A stretch of 64,000 nucleotides of DNA from contig URDM01000003.1 in the NCBI GenBank assembly GCA_900546575.1, forward strand, positions 1 through 64,000, read 5' to 3'. The position numbers were made by a program, and so were the translations under genes. The stretch is from an uncultured Prevotella sp. (GTDB taxonomy: Bacteria > Bacteroidota > Bacteroidia > Bacteroidales > Bacteroidaceae). Below the pieces are notes generated by a model that had not been told where the DNA came from, ran no database searches, and saw nothing but the letters and a program-made list of their open reading frames with translations. Shown in pieces: positions 16,310-24,962 of the stretch; the stretch's first letter is position 1; each line of letters begins with the position of its first letter.

Positions 16310-19039
16310 ATGGAATCCAAACATCATTACACCGGTCTCACCGCCCGAGAGGTTGCCCAGAGCCGCTCGAAGTATGGCGAGAACGTGCTAACCCCGCCCG
16401 CCAAGGCTCCGCTTTGGCTACAATTCTTAGACAAATTCCGCGACCCGCTCATCATCATTCTGCTCATTGCCGGCGCTCTCTCGATACTTATCTCGTGCTA
16501 CGAATACTTCGGTCTGGGCGACGGACCTACGGTTTTCTTCGAGCCGGTGGGCATTTTCGTGGCTATAATGCTGGCTACGGGACTGTCGTTCTACTTTGAA
16601 TATCAGGCCGACAAGGAGTTTGCCATACTCAACAAGGTGAACGACGACGAGCCGGTGGAGGTGATTCGCGATTCAAACACGACCCTGATACCGCGCCGCG
16701 AGGTCGTTGTGGGCGACATAGTGGTGATAAACACGGGCGAGGAGATTCCTGCCGACGGCGAACTGATTGAAGCCACGCTGCTGAACGTCGACGAATCGAC
16801 GCTGACGGGCGAACCTATGTGCGCCAAAACGACCGTTGCAAGCGAGTTTGACAGCCAGGCTACGTTCCCGTCCAACCATGTCATGAAGGGAACCAAGGTG
16901 ATGGAGGGACACGGCATAATGCGTGTGCTTGCCACAGGCGACCATACGGAGCAGGGAAAGGTGTTCGAGGCGGTGCAGATAGACAATTCGGTGAAGACTC
17001 CGCTCGACGAACAGCTCGACGGACTGGGCAGGCTCGTGGCAAAACTGAGCTACTGCGTAGGTGCCGGCATCATCATAGGCCGCATCCTGATGTACTTCCT
17101 TTCGCCCTCGTACGAGCAGTTCCATCTGCTGCCATTCATAGCCTACCTGCTGCAGACGCTCATGATAGCCGTCACACTGGTTGTGGTTTCGGTGCCCGAG
17201 GGTCTGCCTATGGCGGTGACGTTGAGTCTGGCGTACAGCATGCGACGCATGCTCAAGACCAACAATCTCGTGCGAAAGATGCACGCATGCGAAACCATGG
17301 GTGCTACGACGGTGATATGCACCGACAAGACGGGCACGCTGACGCAGAACCAGATGCGTGTGGACGACGTCCAACTGTACGGCGTAAGCCCTAACAGTTC
17401 GGCTGTGGCGGAGTCAATGGCGCTAAACTCTACCGCACAGCTCGACTTCACCGACCCCGACAGCCCCTCCGTGCTCGGCAATCCTACCGAGGGTGCGCTG
17501 CTGCTGTGGCTCTACGAGCACGGCACGGACTACCGTGAGCTGCGCGACTGTTCTACCGTCGTCGACCAGTTGCCTTTCAACACCGAGCGGAAGTATATGG
17601 CTACCGTGGTAGACTCGGCTCTGATGCCCGGCAAACGTATTCTGTACGTCAAGGGCGCACCCGAAATCGTGTTCGGAATGTGCCACACCATGGGCGAAGG
17701 CGCAACTCGTGAACGCATTGAAACCCAACTACTCGACTATCAGAACCATGCCATGCGCACACTGGGTTTTGCATTCCAGATACTCGACAAGGGCGATGTT
17801 GCCATCAGCAACGGCAGAGTCACAGCTACACGACTGCACTTCATAGGCATAACGGCTATTGCCGACCCCGTGCGCAGCGACGTGCCGGATGCCATCAAGG
17901 AGTGTCTTGACGCAGGAATAAACATCAAGATTGTCACCGGCGACACTCCCGCCACAGCACGTGAGATAGGCCGGCAGATAGGACTATGGACCCCTGACGA
18001 CTCCGACCGTAACATAATGACCGGACCGGAGTTTGCCGCCCTGACTGACGAACAGCTGCTACAGCGTGTGCCCGAACTCAAGATTATAGCCCGCGCACGA
18101 CCCATGGACAAGAAGCGGCTCGTCGAAACGCTGCAACGACTCAACCATGTTGTGGCTGTGACGGGCGACGGAACCAACGACGCCCCTGCCCTGCGGGCCG
18201 CGCACGTGGGCCTGTCGATGGGCGACGGAACATCGGTGGCTAAGGAAGCATCTGACATTACCATCATCGACAACTCGTTCTCATCTATCGGCAAGGCTGT
18301 GATGTGGGGACGCTCGTTGTATCAGAACATACAACGTTTCCTCCTCTTCCAGCTCACCGTCAACGTTACGGCGTGTCTAATAGTGCTCATCGGAGCCTTC
18401 ATGGGCACCGAGTCGCCGCTCACAGTGACGCAGATGCTGTGGATAAATCTGATTATGGACACCTTCGCAGCCATGGCTCTGGCGTCGTTGCCGCCGTCGG
18501 AGAGCGTGATGCACGACCGTCCGCGCGACCGCCACGCCTTCATTCTGACACGCCCCATGTACGGCGAGATTGTAGGAGTGGGCGCACTGTTCTTCGTGTT
18601 GCTGTTCTTCTTCCTGCTGGTGTTCAAGCATACCGATGTAGACAGCCTCAGCGACATGCTCTCGTTCAACTATTTGCAGATATTCGCAGGCCTTGGCACG
18701 CTGACGTTCTGGACCGAGGGACACCTCACGGCATACGAACTGACGCTGCTGTTCACCATATTTGTCATGACCCACTTCTTCTATCTGTTCAACGCACGCG
18801 CCTTCGAGACGGGACGTTCGGCGCTCCACTTCGGCGGATGCAAGGGTCTGCTCACCATCGTTGTGATAATATTCGCAGGACAGGTGCTGATGGTTGAGAC
18901 TCCGATACTGCAAGACTTCTTCAACGTAGTGAGCCTCTCGCTGAAGGATTGGGTGGCAATCATCATCGGTTCGAGCCTCGTGCTGTGGGTGCGCGAGGCT
19001 TGGCATCTCGCCAAAGCAGGCTGCTGCGCACGCAGATAA
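16310..19039 (+). CDS. Calcium-translocating P-type ATPase (PMCA-like)
   Basis: An inner-membrane P2-type cation pump, likely exporting Ca2+. It is 909 aa from the ATG at 16310 (MESKHHYTGLTAREV), chosen because the promoter box lies after the earlier in-frame start. Motifs: the cation-binding PEGLP at 296-300 in SVPEGLPMAVTLSLAYSMRR, phosphorylation Asp339 in CTDKTGTLTQNQM, TGEP in the actuator, and VTGDGTNDAPALRAAHVG in the hinge. Ten membrane segments are expected, and a C-terminal cation ATPase domain is present. No HMA domain or CPC is seen, so it is not a heavy-metal pump. It is monocistronic and followed by a strong terminator. Confidence 0.93.
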   Translation: MESKHHYTGLTAREVAQSRSKYGENVLTPPAKAPLWLQFLDKFRDPLIIILLIAGALSILISCYEYFGLGDGPTVFFEPVGIFVAIMLATGLSFYFEYQADKEFAILNKVNDDEPVEVIRDSNTTLIPRREVVVGDIVVINTGEEIPADGELIEATLLNVDESTLTGEPMCAKTTVASEFDSQATFPSNHVMKGTKVMEGHGIMRVLATGDHTEQGKVFEAVQIDNSVKTPLDEQLDGLGRLVAKLSYCVGAGIIIGRILMYFLSPSYEQFHLLPFIAYLLQTLMIAVTLVVVSVPEGLPMAVTLSLAYSMRRMLKTNNLVRKMHACETMGATTVICTDKTGTLTQNQMRVDDVQLYGVSPNSSAVAESMALNSTAQLDFTDPDSPSVLGNPTEGALLLWLYEHGTDYRELRDCSTVVDQLPFNTERKYMATVVDSALMPGKRILYVKGAPEIVFGMCHTMGEGATRERIETQLLDYQNHAMRTLGFAFQILDKGDVAISNGRVTATRLHFIGITAIADPVRSDVPDAIKECLDAGINIKIVTGDTPATAREIGRQIGLWTPDDSDRNIMTGPEFAALTDEQLLQRVPELKIIARARPMDKKRLVETLQRLNHVVAVTGDGTNDAPALRAAHVGLSMGDGTSVAKEASDITIIDNSFSSIGKAVMWGRSLYQNIQRFLLFQLTVNVTACLIVLIGAFMGTESPLTVTQMLWINLIMDTFAAMALASLPPSESVMHDRPRDRHAFILTRPMYGEIVGVGALFFVLLFFFLLVFKHTDVDSLSDMLSFNYLQIFAGLGTLTFWTEGHLTAYELTLLFTIFVMTHFFYLFNARAFETGRSALHFGGCKGLLTIVVIIFAGQVLMVETPILQDFFNVVSLSLKDWVAIIIGSSLVLWVREAWHLAKAGCCARR

Positions 19040-19117
19040 AACAATTACAACATTTGCAAATAAAGCGTTAAAGATGGTCTAAAACGTCCACTCCAACGCC
19101 ATATTTCATTGATAAAG

Positions 19118-19158
19118 AGCCATTAAGCGACTGAAAATTATCGCTTAATGGCTTTTTT
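19118..19158 (+). terminator. Terminator of the Ca-type ATPase gene
   Basis: A 13-bp inverted repeat, AGCCATTAAGCGA (19118-19130) and TCGCTTAATGGCT (19141-19153), followed by TTTTT. Confidence 0.85.
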
Positions 19159-19161
19159 GAT

Positions 19162-19169
19162 TAACTTTG
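19162..19169 (+). promoter_or_regulatory. -7 box for the Ig-like secreted protein
   Basis: TAACTTTG directly follows the upstream terminator. It would give a 5' leader of about 225 nt that contains palindrome array 3. No good -33 element is seen. Confidence 0.5.
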
Positions 19170-19229
19170 CATGTCAATAGATTTTCGATATTAAAACAGT
19201 GTAATTACGACGAAATAACAGTGCTCCGA

Positions 19230-19334
19230 AAAATGTAGTCCTTTTGCATTGCAAAAGGGGTACTTTTGGGATGCAAAAGGAGTCCTTTTGGAGAGCAAAA
19301 GGAGCCCTTTTACAGGCCAAAAGGAGTACATTTG
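19230..19334. repeat. 22-bp palindrome array 3 (5 units)
   Basis: Units start at 19230, 19252, 19274, 19296 and 19318. The outer units are degenerate (AAAATGTAGTCC, GGAGTACATTTG). The array lies in the predicted 5' leader of the gene at 19400 and leaves an open frame, so a spurious upstream start at 19244 seems possible. Confidence 0.88.
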
Positions 19335-19399
19335 AAAAGCGTCGGTTTTTGCATGAGATTTTCAGAAATAATAAAAATAAAAAATCAACAAATAAAATT

Positions 19400-21253
19400 A
19401 TGACAAAACATCTACGTTTAATGTTTGTAGCAATGCTGACGATAGCATGCTCATTGATAGGTAAAGCCGCCGAGGACGCCACCTACAAACTCGTAACTGA
19501 CGCTTCGGAACTCAAAAACGGTGACGTTGTTGTTATTGCTTCGGGAACGAACGCAATGGGAGCAGTAAATTCTAAGGGTACAAAAATCGACCCCGTTCAG
19601 GTTACTATCACTGACGGCATTCTCAAATATACAAAAGGATTGGGCGAAACCATTCTTGAAAGCAATGGAAATAACTGGTATTTGAAGTTTAATGGTCAGT
19701 ATATTTCGTATCAAGGAGGTTTGAGTGCAAATGTAGAAATGCTAAATTCAGCCAGTGACAAATGTATTTTTAATATTCCTATAGACAAAGAAGGCAAAGC
19801 AAGTCTTTACAATAATAGCTTTAAATATTACCTAAGTTTTGGCAAAGGCCCTTTTGACAATGGCAAAAGCTTTGGCTATTATTCATCTAACAGTAATGTA
19901 CAAATATACAAGAAACAAGTTGTAGAAAGCGGTGTCAAATTTACAAATATTTCAGCCAAAGCTGACCTCAACGGATACAACGGTGAGGCTGTAGCCTACG
20001 GACAATTAGAAAATCCCAACAACTTGCCCATTACGTACACAAGTTCAAACCCATACGTAGCAACTGTTGACGCAAATGGTAAAGTAACGCTTAAATCTTG
20101 GGGCAAGACAACAATCACAGCCTCATACCCAGGCAACGACCAGTATAAGCCAGCTACAACTTCATATGAACTCAACGTTATAAATTCGAATGAAGACTAC
20201 GAAGAGAGATATGTAGAATTCGTATCTGGTACTGATAAGGGTACAACAGGAACTACTGCTGGCGGTTTTATTTCTGACGAAATCAGCAAAGACGGAGTTA
20301 AAGTACATTGCAGCCGTGCTTCATTCGCCAACAATCCCTATCGCTTCAATGGTTCAAGTACATCTACTATATCTGTAGAAAAGGGCAACATCGTACGCAT
20401 TGAAATAGTAGGCGACGGATTGACAAAACTCGAAAAGAATGGTGAGGGAGAATACGACATTACCAATAATAATATTGTATGGACTGGTTCAGCTAAGAGC
20501 GTATCATTCAAGAACAATAAAGATATGGCAAACTACGCTGCTGTTACCAACATTCGCGTTTACGTAGAATACCCCAACGTTAAGACCTTCGAGTATAACG
20601 AGAACAAAGATAACAACATTGAGACTTGGGAGAATTCAGACATCACCCTTAACCGCACCCTTGTAGCCAACAAGTGGAACACTCTTTGCGTTCCGTTCGC
20701 CATAAACGAGGAAGAGATAAAGGCAAACTTCGGCGAAGGCACACTCGTAGAGAAGTTTGAGGCAGTCAACGGCAATACCGTTAACTTCGCTGACGCTACA
20801 AGCATTGAGCCGGGCGTGCCCTACCTCATCAAGCCTACTGTTGCCGGCACAACCTACACATTCAACGGTAAGGACGTAATCGCTGACGCTCCGAAGGTTG
20901 AAGGCAACGACGACGTGACATTCCAGGGCATCTATTCGCCCACCGACATAACCAAAAACGGCACCGTTAAGGCAGCCGGCGTTACCGAAGGCGGAAAGGT
21001 TCTGTTTGTAAATGCAGGCTCTCAGACCAAGGCATTCCGCTGCTTCTTCACCATCAGCGACAACACCTCTATCACCCCCGCAATGCTCAAGGTAAGCATC
21101 AAGGGTGTTGAGACAGCCATCAACTCAATCGTTATGGGCAACAGCAACGCCACTGACAACGCCATATACAACCTCCAGGGACAGCGCGTCAACGGCAATT
21201 CGCTGACCAAGGGCATATACATCAAGAACGGAAAGAAGTTTGCTGTGAAATAA
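19400..21253 (+). CDS. Secreted Ig-like protein with C-terminal sorting domain
   Basis: A 617-aa exported protein of unknown function. The signal peptide is MTKHLRLMFVAMLTIACSLI ending GKAA. A middle region resembles a bacterial Ig-like (Big2) domain: VAYGQLENPNNLPITYTSSN, YVATVDANGKVTLKSWGKTT. A later beta-rich segment has NKWNTLCVPFAINEEEI. The C-terminus reads IYNLQGQRVNGNSLTKGIYI, then KNGKKFAVK. This is the type A C-terminal domain that directs type IX secretion in many Bacteroidota, so the protein is probably surface-attached or released. I chose the ATG at 19400 for its signal peptide; the upstream frame is only array sequence. Its base composition is more AT-rich than that of its neighbours, which may hint at transfer. 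Confidence 0.85.
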   Translation: MTKHLRLMFVAMLTIACSLIGKAAEDATYKLVTDASELKNGDVVVIASGTNAMGAVNSKGTKIDPVQVTITDGILKYTKGLGETILESNGNNWYLKFNGQYISYQGGLSANVEMLNSASDKCIFNIPIDKEGKASLYNNSFKYYLSFGKGPFDNGKSFGYYSSNSNVQIYKKQVVESGVKFTNISAKADLNGYNGEAVAYGQLENPNNLPITYTSSNPYVATVDANGKVTLKSWGKTTITASYPGNDQYKPATTSYELNVINSNEDYEERYVEFVSGTDKGTTGTTAGGFISDEISKDGVKVHCSRASFANNPYRFNGSSTSTISVEKGNIVRIEIVGDGLTKLEKNGEGEYDITNNNIVWTGSAKSVSFKNNKDMANYAAVTNIRVYVEYPNVKTFEYNENKDNNIETWENSDITLNRTLVANKWNTLCVPFAINEEEIKANFGEGTLVEKFEAVNGNTVNFADATSIEPGVPYLIKPTVAGTTYTFNGKDVIADAPKVEGNDDVTFQGIYSPTDITKNGTVKAAGVTEGGKVLFVNAGSQTKAFRCFFTISDNTSITPAMLKVSIKGVETAINSIVMGNSNATDNAIYNLQGQRVNGNSLTKGIYIKNGKKFAVK

Positions 21254-21310
21254 ACTACCGTCGCATACGGCACTCTGAATAATCAAAAACTTAGAGTGTC
21301 CGACAAACGA

Positions 21311-21349
21311 CAGGAGGCTATGGCGTCCCCGCCATAGCCTAAGCAAGCT
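21311..21349. repeat. Hairpin element family C, solitary half copy
   Basis: Only the left arm of the family C hairpin is present (AGGAGGCTATGGCG through GCCATAGCC and AAGCAAGCT). As at 7901, it is preceded by GACAAAC. The right arm is missing, so it folds only as a short self-hairpin, between the genes at 19400 and 21391. Confidence 0.8.
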
Positions 21350-21390
21350 AACATTACAAATTACAGACATCAATAAATCAACTCAACAAA

Positions 21391-21582
21391 ATGAAAAAGA
21401 AATCATATACAGCACCTCAGTCAGAGGTAATAGCTATCGACACAATCATGCCTATAGCTGCATCAGGAGTGGTCAACGACAGCGAAGGCAACGGTAAAGT
21501 TGAAATAATACTGCCCGACGGCGGCAATAAAATCGACCAGGGTGCGCTCACGTCGCTCGACGACCCGCATCTGTGGGATTAA
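21391..21582 (+). CDS. Small protein of 63 aa, unknown function
   Basis: It begins MKKKSYTAPQSEVIAIDTIM and continues with AASG and an acidic, glycine-rich tail ending DDPHLWD. It has no signal peptide. Short proteins with a charged MKKK-Y-APxxE start are common in Bacteroidales, usually after secreted or lipoprotein genes, and are mostly uncharacterised. It lies 137 bp after the Ig-like gene and is followed at once by a strong terminator, so co-transcription is likely. The compact ORF, clean position and terminator support a real gene. A role as a peptide precursor is speculation. Confidence 0.7.
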   Translation: MKKKSYTAPQSEVIAIDTIMPIAASGVVNDSEGNGKVEIILPDGGNKIDQGALTSLDDPHLWD

Positions 21583-21602
21583 CAAAATATCCATACACGC
21601 AA

Positions 21603-21638
21603 AAGAGGCTGTTTCGGTATTGTCCGAAACAGCCTCTT
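21603..21638. terminator. Strong, probably bidirectional terminator
   Basis: A perfect 15-bp stem, AAGAGGCTGTTTCGG (21603-21617) and CCGAAACAGCCTCTT (21624-21638). A T-rich tract follows on the plus strand and TTTT on the minus strand. It closes both the 63-aa gene and the predicted leftward transcript. Confidence 0.85.
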
Positions 21639-21731
21639 CTTATTTTAAAAATATTATTTTCCCATTTAATTAGCCCGACCTCATTGCGTTTTGACTTGCG
21701 CTCCGTCTTGCCTCTGTGGGAGGACAAACGA

Positions 21732-21809
21732 TCATTTACCGTTGCCTTCTCCCCACATTCCTATTGCAGCACTGGCTGCGAATAGGGTCATCATCATTGT
21801 CATCAACAT
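21732..21809 (-). CDS. Candidate 25-codon microprotein
   Basis: An ATG at 21809 opens a frame reading MLMTMMMTLFAASAAIG and then MWGEGNGK, stopping at 21732. The hydrophobic, Met-rich N-terminus with AASA looks like a signal or membrane segment. Upstream the minus strand reads AAAGGTAAAAAGGTT, purine-rich as expected for translation starts in this phylum. It lies near the 3' end of a predicted leftward transcript that begins near 22284 and ends at the bidirectional terminator. It could also be a relic of a larger secreted-protein gene. Coding is unproven. Confidence 0.35.
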   Translation of the reverse strand: MLMTMMMTLFAASAAIGMWGEGNGK

Positions 21810-22260
21810 AACCTTTTTACCTTTAAAACCATTAAACCTATTAACTTCCAATACCTTTTACTTTCTACCTATTGACTTCTCTTTACCTATTGACCAGACT
21901 TTACCTATTGTCTTTGTTATCCTTTCTATGCAATCTTTTGTCTTTACCTTTGACTTTACCTATCTTCTTGTTATCCCTTAATGCAATCCTCTGTATTTAC
22001 CTTCTTGCTAATACTTACTAATCATTGTGTTGTTATCTGAATCAATCACTTTCTACCTTTTCAAGTCATCCTAATCTTTATTACCTTCTTTCTGAGTCAT
22101 CCTGATCTTTATTACCTTTCTGAAGTCATCCTTATCTTTATACCTTCTATCAAGTCATCCTAATCCTTTACCTTCTCTTTGAATTATATCCTGATAGTCT
22201 ATTTACCTTAAATCTCTCAAATTTTCTATACCTTCTTGATGTGTTGTCTATCGAGGTTGC
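21800..22260 (-). ncRNA. Predicted purine-rich leader or non-coding RNA with AGGTA repeats
   Basis: This stretch has no long credible gene. Read on the minus strand it is strongly purine-rich and contains about fifteen AGGTA motifs (GAAGGTAAAG, ATAGGTAAAG and similar). It also has four copies of a 29-31-bp repeat containing AGGATGACT (starts at 22161, 22132, 22103 and 22072), each giving a tiny ATG-ACT ORF. A promoter lies at 22287-22317, a short hairpin CGAGG-CAA-CCTCG near 22250-22262 and a terminator at 21603-21638. A transcript of about 680 nt is inferred, not shown. Confidence 0.4.
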
Positions 22261-22286
22261 CTCGCGGTTCCCTTGTTTTGACGATG

Positions 22287-22317
22287 CAAAGTTACGATTG
22301 TTTACGTACACAACCAA
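22287..22317 (-). promoter_or_regulatory. Promoter of the predicted leftward transcript
   Basis: On the minus strand TTGG (22317-22314), a 19-bp gap, then TAACTTTG (22294-22287). This is a good match to the Bacteroidetes promoter form, pointing into a region with no long gene. Confidence 0.6.
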
Positions 22318-22354
22318 GAGTTTCATTGCATTTCTTACCCTTTCTCGGTTGATT

Positions 22355-22468
22355 TTTGATGTAAATCAAAGCATTGTGTGCGTACACACAACAAAATTGA
22401 GGTTGATTTGACATACATCAAAAATACAGTTTGACATACATCAAAGCCCCTGTTTGATATACATCAAA
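22355..22468. promoter_or_regulatory. Cluster of four FNR/CRP-type boxes, three in 23-bp tandem
   Basis: Sites TTTGATGTAAATCAAA (22355), TTTGACATACATCAAA (22407 and 22430) and TTTGATATACATCAAA (22453). Each fits TTGAY-N4-ATCAA, the half-site pattern of FNR/DNR-type regulators of the Crp-Fnr family. The last three form a perfect 23-bp tandem. They lie upstream of the leftward promoter, the nearest about 80 bp from its expected start, and beyond the FKBP terminator. Confidence 0.65.
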
Positions 22469-22476
22469 GGCATACA

Positions 22477-22540
22477 CAAAAAAAATGTAGCCCTTCTGAA
22501 TCCTATGGTATGAACCTATAAGAATCAAAAGGGCTACATC
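22477..22540 (-). terminator. Terminator of the glyS-FKBP operon
   Basis: A stem of ATGTAGCCCTT (22485-22495) with AAGGGCTACAT (22529-22539). On the minus strand it is followed by a run of seven or eight T. Confidence 0.85.
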
Positions 22541-22620
22541 CATCCTTCAGCTACAGAATTCTCTGAACTTGCGGACGTTCACTTACATTATTATATATAT
22601 AGCAAACGGGATATTGTAGA

Positions 22621-23289
22621 CTATTCGTAAATCCAGCAACCGGTCGGCTCAGCTGTCTTGCCATCGCCCGAACGCGAAACTTTCTTTGGTACATCGTTGG
22701 CACGATAGTATGCCACGAGGGTCACGTCAAATATGAGTGTAGAGTAAGCTGCACCCGGTGTGGTTGACGATCCGTAAGCAAGCTGCTGCGGAATGATAAC
22801 CTGCCAGCGGTCGCCGATGTGCATATACTGCAGAGCGGTGCTAAATCCGGTGACAACACCTTTCACAGCAAACTTCACAGGCATCATTGTTGTGAGGTCG
22901 TAATCACCTGTCCACGACTGGTCGAACACCTTACCATTGGGATAACTTGCCGAAGGCAGCAATCGTCCGCTATAGTGTACCTTCACAGAGTCGGTATAAA
23001 TCGGGCATCCCGAGCCATTTCCGGCTTCGAGCACGTTCACAACGATATGGTCGTAAGAGTGGGTTGCCACCTTCTCGTCAATGTTGTAAGCGCGCAAAAC
23101 CTTGCAACTGGCGTCACCGGCATTGGCCTTCTGCTTAGCCTCGGCATAAGTCTTGTCGAAGTAAGTAGCGTTGACATTCTGCCAATCGGCATACTCTTCA
23201 ACCTCGTCCGACGTCTCGCTGCACGAGGCAAGTCCTGCAATGAGAACCGCCACGAGCGCCGAGAGTGCGAAAATATTAAATTTCTTCAT
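22621..23289 (-). CDS. FKBP-type peptidyl-prolyl isomerase lipoprotein
   Basis: An envelope lipoprotein of 222 aa. The lipobox LASC places the lipidated Cys at 23, followed by acidic residues (SETSDEVEEYAD). The FKBP fold fills the C-terminal half: DSVKVHYSGRLL, a GKVFDQSW segment, a GVVTGFSTALQYMHIGDRW loop, IIPQQLAYGSS and LIFDVTLVAYY. It should assist folding of exported proteins. It follows glyS after 8 bp and is followed by a strong terminator, so the two form an operon. The long insert before the FKBP core is common in Bacteroidales versions. Confidence 0.9.
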   Translation of the reverse strand: MKKFNIFALSALVAVLIAGLASCSETSDEVEEYADWQNVNATYFDKTYAEAKQKANAGDASCKVLRAYNIDEKVATHSYDHIVVNVLEAGNGSGCPIYTDSVKVHYSGRLLPSASYPNGKVFDQSWTGDYDLTTMMPVKFAVKGVVTGFSTALQYMHIGDRWQVIIPQQLAYGSSTTPGAAYSTLIFDVTLVAYYRANDVPKKVSRSGDGKTAEPTGCWIYE

Positions 23290-23297
23290 TCTTTATA

Positions 23298-24839
23298 TTA
23301 CTGTAATTTCTTGAGGAGACTGGTGATGCTCACCTTGTCCTCGATGATGCTCTGAAGCTGATCGATGCTTACACGCTCCTGCTCCATAGTGTCGCGGAAG
23401 CGAAGAGTAACGGTATTGTCCTTCAGAGTGTCGTAGTCGACAGTCACGCAGTAAGGAGTTCCGACTGCATCCTGGCGACGATAGCGCTTACCGATAGTGT
23501 CCTTCTCATCATAATGAGTATTGAAGTGGAACTTGAGATTGTTCACTATCTCGCGAGCCTTCTCTGGCAGTCCGTCTTTCTTTACGAGTGGGAGCACAGC
23601 CAACTTCGTCGGAGCGAGTGCCGGGGGCAGAAGCAGAACGACGCGGGTCTCTCCGTTGTCGAGCTTTTCCTCACGATAAGAGTGGCACATGATGCTGAGG
23701 AACATGCGGTCAACGCCTATTGAGGTCTCAATTACATACGGAGTGTACGACTCTTTAGTCATCGGGTCGAAGTACTTGATTGAGCGACCAGAGAACTTCT
23801 CGTGCTGTGAGAGGTCGAAGTTTGTACGGCTATGGATGCCCTCAACCTCCTTGAATCCGAACGGCATGCGGAACTCGATGTCGGTAGCGGCGTTGGCGTA
23901 GTGGGCAAGCTTCTCGTGATCGTGGAAGCGGTAGTTTTCTGCGCCGAAGCCAAGAGTCTGGTGCCACTTCATACGGGTCTCCTTCCACTTCTGGAAGTAT
24001 TCGAGTTCGGTGCCCGGCTGTACGAAGAACTGCATCTCCATCTGCTCAAACTCGCGCATACGGAAGATGAACTGACGTGCAACAATCTCGTTACGGAAAG
24101 CCTTACCGATCTGAGCGATACCGAAAGGAATCTTCATACGGCCTGTCTTCTGAACGTTGAGGTAGTTGACGAAGATGCCCTGAGCAGTCTCAGGACGCAG
24201 ATATACCTTCATTGCGCCTTCAGAAGTAGAACCCATTTCGGTAGAGAACATGAGGTTGAACTGGCGTACATCGGTCCAGTTCTTTGTGCCGCTGATGGGG
24301 TCAACGATTTCCTCGTCCTCGATAATCTGCTTCAGCTCGGCAAGATCCGGACCCTGCATAGCCTTGGTATAACGTTCGTGCAGAGCGTCGCGCTTCTGCT
24401 GGTGCTCTATAACGCGTGCGTTGGTGGCACGGAACTGAGCCTCGTCGAACGAGTCACCGAAACGCTTGCGTGCCTTGGCAATCTCCTTCTCAATCTTCTC
24501 ATCATACTTTGCTATCTGGTCCTCGATGAGAACGTCGGCACGGTAGCGCTTCTTTGAGTCGCGGTTGTCGATGAGTGGGTCGTTGAAAGCGTCAACGTGT
24601 CCGCTGGCCTTCCATATAGTTGGGTGCATGAATATGGCTGAGTCGATGCCCACGATGTTCTCGTGGAGGAGCACCATGCTCTGCCACCAGTACTGCTTGA
24701 TGTTGTTCTTAAGCTCAACGCCGTTCTGTCCGTAGTCATATACTGCGCCCAGACCGTCATAGATTTCGCTGCTTGGGAATACGAAACCGTACTCCTTGCA
24801 ATGACTCACAATTTTCTTGAAAACGTCTTCTTGTGCCAT
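23298..24839 (-). CDS. glyS: Glycine-tRNA ligase (dimeric type)
   Basis: Cytosolic class II aminoacyl-tRNA synthetase, 513 aa, of the alpha-2 type (also called GlyQS). Features: FVFPSSEIYDGLGAVYDYGQ near the N-terminus, motif 2 in FRNEIVARQFIFRMREFEQM, motif 3 in SIGVDRMFLSIM, and a C-terminal anticodon-binding domain (RRQDAVGTPYCVTVDYDTL, VSIDQLQSIIEDKVSI). The start at 24839 gives MAQEDVFKKIVSHCKEYGFV. The promoter box TAACTTTG lies 52 bp upstream. No T-box leader is seen, as expected for this phylum. Confidence 0.97.
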   Translation of the reverse strand: MAQEDVFKKIVSHCKEYGFVFPSSEIYDGLGAVYDYGQNGVELKNNIKQYWWQSMVLLHENIVGIDSAIFMHPTIWKASGHVDAFNDPLIDNRDSKKRYRADVLIEDQIAKYDEKIEKEIAKARKRFGDSFDEAQFRATNARVIEHQQKRDALHERYTKAMQGPDLAELKQIIEDEEIVDPISGTKNWTDVRQFNLMFSTEMGSTSEGAMKVYLRPETAQGIFVNYLNVQKTGRMKIPFGIAQIGKAFRNEIVARQFIFRMREFEQMEMQFFVQPGTELEYFQKWKETRMKWHQTLGFGAENYRFHDHEKLAHYANAATDIEFRMPFGFKEVEGIHSRTNFDLSQHEKFSGRSIKYFDPMTKESYTPYVIETSIGVDRMFLSIMCHSYREEKLDNGETRVVLLLPPALAPTKLAVLPLVKKDGLPEKAREIVNNLKFHFNTHYDEKDTIGKRYRRQDAVGTPYCVTVDYDTLKDNTVTLRFRDTMEQERVSIDQLQSIIEDKVSITSLLKKLQ

Positions 24840-24890
24840 TTTTTCTGTATTTTGTTATTCTGATATCTGTCCTAAATTCACTATAGGATG

Positions 24891-24898
24891 CAAAGTTA
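24891..24898 (-). promoter_or_regulatory. -7 box of glyS
   Basis: TAACTTTG on the minus strand (24898-24891), 52 bp before the glyS start. No clear -33 box. Confidence 0.55.
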
Positions 24899-24962
24899 CG
24901 CTTTTTTGATTGATTTTCTTGTCTTTATGGAGTTAAATGTTATGAAACCCGAACATTTGCGC

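Noticed and set aside
21691..21981. A 96-codon plus-strand frame in the gene-poor region
   Set aside because: Low-complexity, and opposite to the purine-rich tract. No start context and no family features. The minus-strand reading fits the promoter and terminator better.
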